From: an uncultured Clostridia bacterium
GTDB lineage: Bacteria > Bacillota > Clostridia > Christensenellales > Aristaeellaceae
DNA length: 6,662 nt
Reading direction: 5' to 3'
Assembly: GCA_946409855.1 (NCBI GenBank)
Contig: CAMJXZ010000189.1
Coordinates: 1 to 6,662, forward strand
Of this stretch, positions 1 through 5,591 are shown piece after piece (position 1 is the first letter of the stretch; every line of letters begins with the position of its first letter). The notes under the pieces were generated by a model that saw nothing but the letters and a program-made list of their open reading frames with translations, had not been told where the DNA came from and did no database searches. The position numbers and the translations under genes were made by a program.

Positions 1-1846
1 GCCCCCGATCCTTGGCGTCCTGGGTCCGGGCGTAAATCTTGCGCAGCTCGTCGTGGACGTTGGCGTAGGTGGCCACCGTGGAGCGGACGTTGATGCCGAT
101 GGGCGTGGCGTCGATCAGCTTCACGTGCTCGATGCCCTTGGCTTCGATGCTTTTGACATGCGGGGGCAGTTTTTCCCCTCTGGTCAGGGCGTCCAGCGCG
201 GGTACCAGGCTTTCCAGGATCAGCGTGGTCTTGCCGGAACCGGACACGCCGGTCACGGCCGTCAGCCGCCCTTTGGGGATATCCGCCTCCAGCGGGCGGA
301 CGGTATGCAGCGCGCCCGTGGACAGATGGATCGTGCCGGCAGCAAACATCTCCTCCTTCGGTATCCTGCGGCGGACAGCGGCCGGCCGGTCCGCCAGAAA
401 CGGGCCGATCCGGGAGGAGGGATTGCCGGCGATCTGCCCGACGGTGCCCTCGGCGATGACCCGACCGCCGGCGGCCCCCGCGCCGGGACCCATTTCGATC
501 AGCCAGTCCGCTTCCTTCAGCACCTGGGTATCATGATCCACCAGGACGACGGTATTGCCGTCCGCCGCCAGGTCCCGCATCACGCCGGTCAGCCCTTCTA
601 TATTGGCCGGATGCAGGCCGATGGAGGGCTCGTCCAGCACATACAGCACCCCGGTCGTCCGGTTGCGGACGGCCCGGGCCAGCTGCATCCGCTGGCGCTC
701 CCCCGTGGACAGGGTGGAAGCCGCCCGGTCCAGCGTCAGATAGGAAAGCCCCAGGTCCATCAGCCGCCTGGCCGCCAGGTGGAAGGAGGCGCAGATGCTC
801 TCCGCCATGGGCCGCATTTCCTCCGGCAGGGAGGCCGGCACCCCGCGCACCCATCCGCACAGATCGGACAGGGGCATCTTACAGACTTCCGCCAGGGACA
901 GCCCGCGCAGCCTGGGCGCCCGGGCAGCCTCCGAAAGGCGGGTGCCGCCGCAGTCCGGGCAGACCTCTTCCCGGAGGAATTTCTCCACCCGCTTCATGCC
1001 CTTCTCGTCCGTCACCTTGCTCAGGGCGTTGAGCACCGTGGCGGTGGCGCTGTAATAGGTAAAGTCCATCTCGCCGGCGGTGGCCGTATCCGCCTTCTTC
1101 GGGCGGTAAAAAATATGCTTTTTGACCATGGGGCCGCGGAGGACAATCTCCTTTTCCCCTTCCGTCAGGTCCCGGTAGGGTACGTCCGTCCGCACCCCCA
1201 TGGCCCGGCAGACGTCCGTCATCAGGGACCACATCAGGCTGTTCCAGGGCGCCACGGCGCCGCCGTCGATGGTCAGCGATTCGTCGGGGATCAGCGTGCT
1301 TTCATCCACCGTTCGGATCGTGCCGGTGCCGCCGCATTTTTTGCAGGCGCCCTGGCTGTTGAAGGCCAGTTCTTCCGCCCCGGGGCCGTAGAACCGCGCC
1401 CCGCATTCCGGGCAGACGCACTCCTGACCGGCGGCCACCGCCATGGACGGCGGACAACCATGTCCGTTGGGGCAGCGGTGGCTGGCCAGGCGGGAAAACA
1501 TCAGCCGCAGGCTGTTGAGCAGCTCCGTCCCGGTACCGAAGGTGGAACGGATGCCCGGCACCCCGGGCCGCTGGTGCAGCGCCAGGGACGCCGGCACGTA
1601 CAGCACCTCGTCCACGTCCGCCCGGGCAGCCTGGGTCATCCGCCTGCGCGTGTAGGTGGACAGGGACTCCAGATACCGCCGGGACCCCTCGGCGTACAGC
1701 ACCCCCAGCGCCAGGGACGATTTGCCGGACCCGGATACCCCCGCGATCCCCACGATGCGGCCCAGGGGGACGGCCACGTCGATATTCTTCAGGTTATGCA
1801 CCCTTGCGCCCCGCACAAGGATATGGTCCGGGGTATGTTCCGTCAT
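1..1846 (-). CDS. uvrA: UvrA-family excinuclease ATPase, short UvrA2-like form (3' end beyond window)
   Basis: This is a tandem ABC ATPase of the UvrA family, the DNA-damage sensor of nucleotide excision repair or a paralog of it. The frame is open from ATG 1846 to base 1, giving 615 codons, with the C-terminus outside the window. Visible motifs are Walker A GVSGSGKS (residues 36-43), zinc-type CxxC pairs C145/C148 and C168/C171, a further CPDC (296-299), ABC signature LSTGE (379-383), Walker B with D405-E406, H-loop H438, and second Walker A GVSGSGKT (533-540). In canonical UvrA the first CxxC-x19-CxxC finger lies near residue 253 and the second Walker A near 640. Here both come about 108 residues earlier, and the loss falls between the first Walker A and the first finger, where the UvrB-binding domain sits. 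That resembles UvrA2-type proteins. The start is supported by AAAGGA at 1855-1860, 8 nt upstream. A canonical excinuclease role is therefore uncertain; tolerance to DNA-binding drugs is an alternative known for some short UvrAs. Confidence 0.93.
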   Translation of the reverse strand, partial: MTEHTPDHILVRGARVHNLKNIDVAVPLGRIVGIAGVSGSGKSSLALGVLYAEGSRRYLESLSTYTRRRMTQAARADVDEVLYVPASLALHQRPGVPGIRSTFGTGTELLNSLRLMFSRLASHRCPNGHGCPPSMAVAAGQECVCPECGARFYGPGAEELAFNSQGACKKCGGTGTIRTVDESTLIPDESLTIDGGAVAPWNSLMWSLMTDVCRAMGVRTDVPYRDLTEGEKEIVLRGPMVKKHIFYRPKKADTATAGEMDFTYYSATATVLNALSKVTDEKGMKRVEKFLREEVCPDCGGTRLSEAARAPRLRGLSLAEVCKMPLSDLCGWVRGVPASLPEEMRPMAESICASFHLAARRLMDLGLSYLTLDRAASTLSTGERQRMQLARAVRNRTTGVLYVLDEPSIGLHPANIEGLTGVMRDLAADGNTVVLVDHDTQVLKEADWLIEMGPGAGAAGGRVIAEGTVGQIAGNPSSRIGPFLADRPAAVRRRIPKEEMFAAGTIHLSTGALHTVRPLEADIPKGRLTAVTGVSGSGKTTLILESLVPALDALTRGEKLPPHVKSIEAKGIEHVKLIDATPIGINVRSTVATYANVHDELRKIYARTQDAKDRG

Positions 1847-1929
1847 GTTCGGATTCCTTTCGTACCGGTATCAGATTCATTTCATATCAGGCCCGCAGTC
1901 CCGGCGGACCGCCGCGGCGGGAGTGTGGT

Positions 1930-1935
1930 ATTATA
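1930..1935 (-). promoter_or_regulatory. Candidate -10 box for the uvrA-like gene
   Basis: The minus strand carries a perfect TATAAT here, abutting the edge of the repeat copy at 1936-1963. It would place a transcription start near 1923 and leave a leader of about 77 nt before the ATG at 1846. No good -35 hexamer lies 16-18 nt upstream: that position reads ACCGCA and lies inside the repeat. The TGn extended -10 motif is also absent. The site is the best sigma-A candidate in the gap, but half of the promoter is missing by consensus. Confidence 0.35.
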
Positions 1936-1963
1936 CCTCATCCGGCCCGCTATGCGGTCTACC
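1936..1963 (-). repeat. Intergenic repeat, copy A (short, inverted relative to copy B)
   Basis: These 28 bases start with CCTCATCCGGCCCGCT and match the reverse complement of 2086-2113 at 25 of 28 positions. The differences are at the loop of a small CCGC/GCGG stem and one base near the end. The neighbouring CCTTCCCC/GGGGAAGG hairpin found in copy B is not recognisable here, so this copy looks truncated or diverged. No transposase or clear target duplication is visible. This is an internal repeat pair seen directly; its copy number elsewhere in the genome cannot be judged from the window. Confidence 0.7.
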
Positions 1964-1991
1964 ACCGGGGTCTGCCGGCCCGCCGTTCGGT

Positions 1992-2016
1992 AAAAATGAT
2001 CCAACGAATCATTTTT
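1992..2016. terminator. AT-rich inverted repeat, possible weak terminator
   Basis: AAAAATGAT (1992-2000) and ATCATTTTT (2008-2016) form a perfect 9-bp stem around a 7-nt loop. The stem has a single G-C pair, so it is weak, but it has a T-run on either strand. It stands out as an AT island in GC-rich surroundings, lying between the two inverted repeat copies. It could be a weak terminator, part of a small mobile element, or simply a leftover hairpin. Confidence 0.3.
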
Positions 2017-2056
2017 TAAGGCTCTCTTAGCTCACCCGCACAATTTCCGGACATGC

Positions 2057-2113
2057 AGGCTCCAAAAGCCTTCCCCCATGGGGAAGGTGGACCGCGCAGC
2101 GGGCCGGATGAGG
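2057..2113 (+). repeat. Intergenic repeat, copy B, with internal hairpins
   Basis: The unit begins around AGGCTCCAAAAG, continues into the hairpin CCTTCCCC-CAT-GGGGAAGG (2069-2087), and ends with the 28-nt part shared with copy A (2086-2113, ending GGATGAGG). A second small stem, CCGC-GCA-GCGG, lies at 2092-2102. I recall repeats of this general form (AAAGCCTTCCCC ... GGATGAGG) as frequent between genes in gut clostridia; that is memory, not a search result. The left boundary is approximate. No coding capacity is apparent. It is probably a non-autonomous dispersed element. Confidence 0.7.
2064..2087 (-). terminator. Repeat-borne hairpin, candidate terminator of the exonuclease operon
   Basis: Read on the minus strand, the 8-bp stem CCTTCCCC/GGGGAAGG with a 3-nt loop is followed by CTTTT (complement of 2064-2068). 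This is about 100 nt past the exonuclease stop codon. The stem is strong but the T-run is only four bases, so termination may be partial. It is the best candidate for ending the three-gene transcript before the uvrA-like gene. Confidence 0.35.
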
Positions 2114-2183
2114 TTTTCTCCGGAGCACATCAGCGCAGTTGACGGATGGATCTGCTGTTTTCGCAAACGAAGAACCCGTCCCC

Positions 2184-2759
2184 TCACCGGAAGTCCGGGT
2201 CCTCCACCGCCATGAGCCGCAGGCGCCGGTACACCGCGTCGCAGAGCTCGCAGTCCCGCAGGGCCCGGTGGGCGTTCTTTGTGTTCAGGCCGTAGTACGC
2301 GGCGACGGTGGTCTGCTTCCGGTCCGGCAGATTTTTAAGGTACCGCCTCGAAAAGCGGAGCACGTCCACAAAGTCGTTGGACAGCGGCACCTGCAGATGC
2401 CTGACGCAGGCGTCGTACAGGCAGTTGACGTCAAAATGCACGTTGTAGCCCATCAGCAGCCCGTCCCCGATGAAGGAAAGAAAGGCGGGCAGCACCAGCG
2501 CAGGCGGCGGCGCGCCGCGCACCATCCCGTCCGTGATCCCCGTCAGAGCGGTGATCCAGGCGTCCACCGGCCGGGAGGGCCGGACAAACTGATCGAAGGC
2601 GGCGACGCGCTTCCCGTCCCGCACGCGGAGGGCGGCGATCTCGATGGGCTCCATGCCGCCGCCCAGCGGATTGGTCTCGATGTCGATCACGGTATAGTCC
2701 CGGGGCAGGCACAGCAGGCTCCGGCCTTTCGCGGGACGCTCGGGGGGCTTGCTGTTCAT
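2184..2759 (-). CDS. DEDDh-family 3'-5' exonuclease (DnaQ/Pol III epsilon-like)
   Basis: This 191-residue protein has the full set of exonuclease motifs. Exo I is VIDIET with D26 and E28, Exo II is YNVHFDVN with D110, and Exo III is H164-R-A-L-R-D169. The loop LTGIT at 72-76 is also typical of this family. Such enzymes remove nucleotides from 3' ends of DNA or RNA using two metal ions. No polymerase, BRCT, helicase or other domain is attached, so it is a stand-alone nuclease and its substrate cannot be told from sequence. The start is set by the ATGA overlap with the kinase gene and by GGAGG at 2767-2771, 7 nt upstream. A longer reading from 2834 would overlap the kinase gene by 79 nt and add low-complexity Gly/Ala residues, so it is not favoured. 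Confidence 0.92.
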   Translation of the reverse strand: MNSKPPERPAKGRSLLCLPRDYTVIDIETNPLGGGMEPIEIAALRVRDGKRVAAFDQFVRPSRPVDAWITALTGITDGMVRGAPPPALVLPAFLSFIGDGLLMGYNVHFDVNCLYDACVRHLQVPLSNDFVDVLRFSRRYLKNLPDRKQTTVAAYYGLNTKNAHRALRDCELCDAVYRRLRLMAVEDPDFR

Positions 2760-3862
2760 GCCGTTTCCTCCCCGTCCGGCTGATCCGCCGGCACCCGCCA
2801 GGGCGTATCCGGCAGGGACAGGCGGAGCGCGCACCGGGCCAAAGCGTCCGTCTGCTCAAAGTACCGGTTTTCCAAGGGCACCCAGCGCTCAAAGAACGCC
2901 GCCGCCCCCGCCCCGTTCCGCGCAAGGATCCTGCGCTTCCTGGTTTCCCAGCCGGTATCCACAAAGGCGGACAGGCCGTACAGCCCGGAAAGGGCCGGGT
3001 GCATGGCGTAGGAGCCTTCCACCACGATCAGCTTCGCCGCGGGCACAAAAACCGTTTCCCCCAGGGCCATCTTCCCGCAGTCGAACCGGCGGTAGGAAAA
3101 AGCCGTCCCGGAACGGAGCCCGGGGCCGGCCTCCGCAAGAAAGCGCTCGCGGTCCACGTTCCCGCCGGGGGCCGCGAAGCGTTCCTCCGTGCGCTGCTCA
3201 GGCCGCAGGAAAAAGTCGTCCATGTGGATAACGGGCGCCCCGTACACCGCGCGGAGGATCGCGGCGGCGGCGCTCTTTCCCCCGGCGCAGCCGCCGTCCA
3301 GCGCCAGCACGAGCCGGCCGTCCGACGAAAGCGTCTGATCGATCCGGCAGAAAAGCGGGAGCAGCGCGGCGCAGTCGTCCGAGATTACCCGGTAGGCCGG
3401 ACGGTACAGCGCCCGGAACGCTTCGCTGTGGGACAGCATCCGCGGCGCCTCCGGCAGATAAGCAGTCAGGAACGCCCGATCCTCCGCGTCCGAAGGGATC
3501 CGGCCGCTTTGAACCGCGCTTTCGATTTCCGAAAGCGCCCCGCGGAACAGCTCCTCCTGCCCCGTCACGATCCGGGCGGAAAGGACAAACAGCCGCTGCG
3601 CCGTCTTTGGGCTCAGCCCCGCTGCCCGGGCGGCGCCCAGGTGCAGCCGGGAAAACCCGCCGGAAAGCGGCTCCGGGAACGCCTGCGCCGGCGCGTCCTC
3701 CCATTCCTGAAGCAGCCGCCGCAGGCTGCCCGCCTCATCCTGAATCAGATGCCCGCAGCCCAGCAGGCTCTGGTGCAGCGCCTTGACCTGGTCCTTCAGG
3801 CGCAGGCCCGGGTAAAGGGCCCGCTGCCTTTCAAACAGTTCCTGCCAGGAAAATCCCGCCAT
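2756..3862 (-). CDS. Uridine kinase-like P-loop protein with N-terminal domain of unknown function
   Basis: This 368-residue protein has two parts. Residues about 183-350 resemble the uridine/nucleoside kinase (Udk-like) P-loop family: Walker A GGCAGGKS (190-197), MDDFF (214-218), GGNVDRERF (233-241), VVEGSYAMH (280-288), and a lid-like segment near RNG at 315-317 leading to ENRYF (331-335). It would transfer phosphate from ATP to a nucleoside or related small molecule; the true substrate is unknown. Residues 1-180 are a separate, probably alpha-helical domain with the patches GCGHLI (35-40) and RALYRPAYRVI (150-160), which I cannot assign to a named family. The start at 3862 is preceded by GGAAAGGA (3873-3880) with 10 nt spacing. 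The frame is open to an ATG at 4033, but that would run into the pyrophosphohydrolase gene. The stop overlaps the exonuclease start by 4 nt. A 106-nt gap separates it from the upstream gene, with no convincing promoter. Confidence 0.85.
   Translation of the reverse strand: MAGFSWQELFERQRALYPGLRLKDQVKALHQSLLGCGHLIQDEAGSLRRLLQEWEDAPAQAFPEPLSGGFSRLHLGAARAAGLSPKTAQRLFVLSARIVTGQEELFRGALSEIESAVQSGRIPSDAEDRAFLTAYLPEAPRMLSHSEAFRALYRPAYRVISDDCAALLPLFCRIDQTLSSDGRLVLALDGGCAGGKSAAAAILRAVYGAPVIHMDDFFLRPEQRTEERFAAPGGNVDRERFLAEAGPGLRSGTAFSYRRFDCGKMALGETVFVPAAKLIVVEGSYAMHPALSGLYGLSAFVDTGWETRKRRILARNGAGAAAFFERWVPLENRYFEQTDALARCALRLSLPDTPWRVPADQPDGEETA
2764..2773 (-). promoter_or_regulatory. Ribosome binding site fixing the exonuclease start
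   Basis: The minus strand reads GGGGAGGAAA here, and its GGAGG core lies 7 nt before the ATG at 2759. The site is inside the last codons of the kinase gene, whose TGA shares bases with that ATG. Termination and re-initiation at one place is typical of translational coupling. This supports a 191-residue exonuclease instead of the longer frame. Confidence 0.75.
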
Positions 3863-3968
3863 CCCTTTGACATCCTTTCCGCTTGGGTCCGCCGATTCAA
3901 AAAACAGGTCATCCCGGGAACAAGGGCTGAACACGTTTCCCGCCGCGCATGGTTCCGGCACAGGCGCT

Positions 3969-4307
3969 TTACGCCCCGGCTTCCGGACTGTCCGAAGCGT
4001 CCCACACCTTTTCCAGGCAGATCCTTTTTTCAAAGCCGCCCCGCTGCGCCGCCTTGCGGGCGCGGATCTCCTCCACCTGCCCGATGGAGCTGCCGCGGGA
4101 AAGGGCCGCCGCGCGGATCACCTCCAGCAGGTCCGCCAGTTCCTCCGGATCCCCGCTTTCCAGGTATTCGTTCAGTTCCTCCTGGAGCTTCCGGTCCAGC
4201 ATCGTCCGGTATGCTTCGTCGGACAGTACGGTACACGCGCATTCCTTCCCGCTGTCCCGGATGATCTCCGGGATCCTGTCGCGGACCAGCTTGTGGTATT
4301 CTTTCAT
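3969..4307 (-). CDS. MazG-like (all-alpha) nucleoside triphosphate pyrophosphohydrolase
   Basis: This 112-residue protein opens with KLVRDRIPEII (6-16), a hallmark of small proteins often annotated as phosphoribosyl-ATP pyrophosphohydrolase-like. It then has the metal-binding pattern of the all-alpha NTP pyrophosphatase superfamily: ExxE at E44/E47 and ExxD at E56/D59, set in KLQEELNEYLE and EELADLLEVI. Members split an NTP or dNTP to the monophosphate and pyrophosphate, often as nucleotide-pool cleaning. A true histidine-pathway HisE role is unlikely, as no his genes are near. The start has GGAGGGG at 4315-4321 close upstream. The thiI terminator ends only 24 nt before the start codon, so it may need read-through or an unseen promoter. 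It is the first gene of the probable run with the kinase fusion and the exonuclease. Confidence 0.88.
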   Translation of the reverse strand: MKEYHKLVRDRIPEIIRDSGKECACTVLSDEAYRTMLDRKLQEELNEYLESGDPEELADLLEVIRAAALSRGSSIGQVEEIRARKAAQRGGFEKRICLEKVWDASDSPEAGA

Positions 4308-4331
4308 ACAGGAACCCCTCCGTGATGATCA

Positions 4332-4359
4332 AAAACGGCACGTTCTGCCGTGCCGTTTT
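4332..4359. terminator. Bidirectional intrinsic terminator after thiI
   Basis: AAAACGGCACG (4332-4342) and CGTGCCGTTTT (4349-4359) are perfect 11-bp arms around the loop TTCTGC. Arms flanked by A and T runs make it usable on both strands. On the minus strand the stem ends in TTTTT and lies about 45 nt past the thiI stop, so it most likely ends the desulfurase-thiI transcript. It also lies just upstream of the ribosome site of the pyrophosphohydrolase gene. Confidence 0.85.
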
Positions 4360-4368
4360 CTGTTTGCC

Positions 4369-4403
4369 GGATCACCGCCGTTCCTCCGGGCGGGCAGTGA
4401 TCC
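4369..4403. repeat. Imperfect hairpin immediately after the thiI stop
   Basis: GGATCAC (4369-4375) and GTGATCC (4397-4403) pair perfectly; after one mismatch, GCC (4377-4379) pairs with GGC (4393-4395), leaving a 13-nt loop. It begins one base beyond the thiI stop codon on the minus strand and has no T-run, so it is not an intrinsic terminator by itself. It could stabilise the thiI mRNA end, or form part of the leader of the next gene. Confidence 0.45.
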
Positions 4404-4404
4404 A

Positions 4405-5550
4405 TCAGCATTTGATGATTTCCGCGTTCCGGACCGCTTCGTCGATCAGCGCGTCCCCGTCCAGCCGGGCCTCGGATTCCAGGATCTTTTCCAGCTTGGG
4501 ATGGGTGGCCGGGTGCTTGGGGGTAAAGACCGTGCAGCAGTCCTCGTAGGGCAGGCAGGAGGTCTCGTAGGTGCCGATCTTTTCGGCGTAGCGGATGATC
4601 TCGATCTTGTCAAAGCCGATCAGCGGCCGGAAAACCGGCATGGAGACCACCATGTTGGTCATGCCCAGGGCGGTCATGGTCTGGCTGGCGACCTGGCCCA
4701 CGCTCTCCCCGGTGATCAGGGCCTCCGCCCCTTCGGACAGGGCGATCTTTTCGGCGATGCGCATCATGAAGCGCCGCATGATCAGGGTGGTGTAGTCGTC
4801 CGCGCACTTTTCGTGGATCCTGAGCTGGATGTCGGTGAAGGGCACCACATAGACCTTCAGCCCGCAGCAGCTTTTGCTCAGGATCCGGGCCAGATCCAGC
4901 ACCTTTTCCTTGGCGCGCTCGCTGGTGTAGGGATAGGAATAGAAGTGCACCGCGCACAGCTCCACGCCGCGCTTGGCGATCATGTAGCCGGCCACCGGGC
5001 TGTCGATGCCGCCGGAAAGCAGCAGCGCGGCCTTCCCGCCCGTGCCTACCGGCATGCCGCCGGCCCCGGGGATGACCTTCACGTACAGGTAAGCCTCGTC
5101 CCGGATCTCCACGTTCATCAGGTGCTCCGGCTGGTGCACGTCCACCTTGAGCCCCGGCACATGTCGCAGGATGTACCCGCCCATTTTGGCGTTGATCTCC
5201 GGGGAATCCAGGGGGTAGCGCTTGTCGGACCGGCGGGCGTCCACCTTGAAGGTACCGGTCATACCCTGCATCATCTCCGCCGCCTGGGCGCAGACCTGTT
5301 CAAAATCCGCCTTCTCCATCCGGACGGCCGGGCACACGGAGTGCACCCCGAACACCTTGGTCACCCGCTCGATGCATTCGTCCATGTCCGATACGCCCTG
5401 CACGAACAGGCGGGCGTCCTTCAGCCAGACCTGGCCGCCCAGGGGTTTAACCGCCTCCCGGACCCGGGCCAGCAGCGCCCGCAGGAAATAGGGCCGGTTC
5501 AGGCCCTTCAGATAAATCTCACCGTAGCGGATGAGCAGCAGCTTTTCCAT
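4405..5550 (-). CDS. thiI: tRNA 4-thiouridine synthase ThiI (tRNA sulfurtransferase)
   Basis: ThiI adenylates uridine 8 of tRNA with ATP and then transfers sulfur to make 4-thiouridine; in some bacteria it also serves thiamine thiazole synthesis. The 381-residue protein has the N-terminal start typical of the family (LIRYGEIYLKG, 6-16), a THUMP region (about 60-165) and the PP-loop SGGIDSPVAGY (179-189). Further family blocks are ITGESVGQVASQT (279-291) and SCLPYEDCCTVFTPKHP (331-347). There is no C-terminal rhodanese domain, as in Bacillus-type ThiI and unlike E. coli, so sulfur must come more directly from the partner desulfurase. Cysteines C332, C338 and C339 cluster near the conserved PYEDC block. 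The start is supported by GGAAGGAAA at 5560-5568, 9 nt upstream. It follows the cysteine desulfurase gene after 41 nt, which indicates co-transcription, and is followed by a strong terminator. Confidence 0.97.
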   Translation of the reverse strand: MEKLLLIRYGEIYLKGLNRPYFLRALLARVREAVKPLGGQVWLKDARLFVQGVSDMDECIERVTKVFGVHSVCPAVRMEKADFEQVCAQAAEMMQGMTGTFKVDARRSDKRYPLDSPEINAKMGGYILRHVPGLKVDVHQPEHLMNVEIRDEAYLYVKVIPGAGGMPVGTGGKAALLLSGGIDSPVAGYMIAKRGVELCAVHFYSYPYTSERAKEKVLDLARILSKSCCGLKVYVVPFTDIQLRIHEKCADDYTTLIMRRFMMRIAEKIALSEGAEALITGESVGQVASQTMTALGMTNMVVSMPVFRPLIGFDKIEIIRYAEKIGTYETSCLPYEDCCTVFTPKHPATHPKLEKILESEARLDGDALIDEAVRNAEIIKC

Positions 5551-5591
5551 GGCTTTTGTTTTCCTTCCGTATCTCTATATCTTTCGTCTGT

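Noticed and set aside
53..1993. 646-codon open frame on the plus strand opposite the uvrA-like gene
   Set aside because: It is codon-aligned with the antisense of a clear UvrA-family gene. Its His/Gly/Pro/Arg-rich translation is what GC-rich antisense DNA gives, and it matches no family I know.
2160..2180. Small TTCG/CGAA stem just after the exonuclease stop as a terminator
   Set aside because: The stem is only 4 bp with a mismatch beyond it and has no T-run on the minus strand.
2760..2834. Longer N-terminus of the exonuclease starting at 2834
   Set aside because: The added 25 residues are Gly/Ala-rich and come from overlap with the kinase gene. The ATG at 2759 has GGAGG and a standard ATGA overlap.
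3882..3927. Possible promoter between the pyrophosphohydrolase and kinase genes (TTGTTC, 17 nt, TTGAAT on the minus strand)
   Set aside because: Only 3 of 6 and 4 of 6 bases match consensus; such matches are expected by chance.
3863..4033. Upstream start for the kinase fusion at 4033 (57 extra residues)
   Set aside because: It would overlap the pyrophosphohydrolase gene by 65 nt. The added residues look unstructured, while 3862 has a ribosome site at good spacing. A GTG within the gap is possible but has a weaker site.
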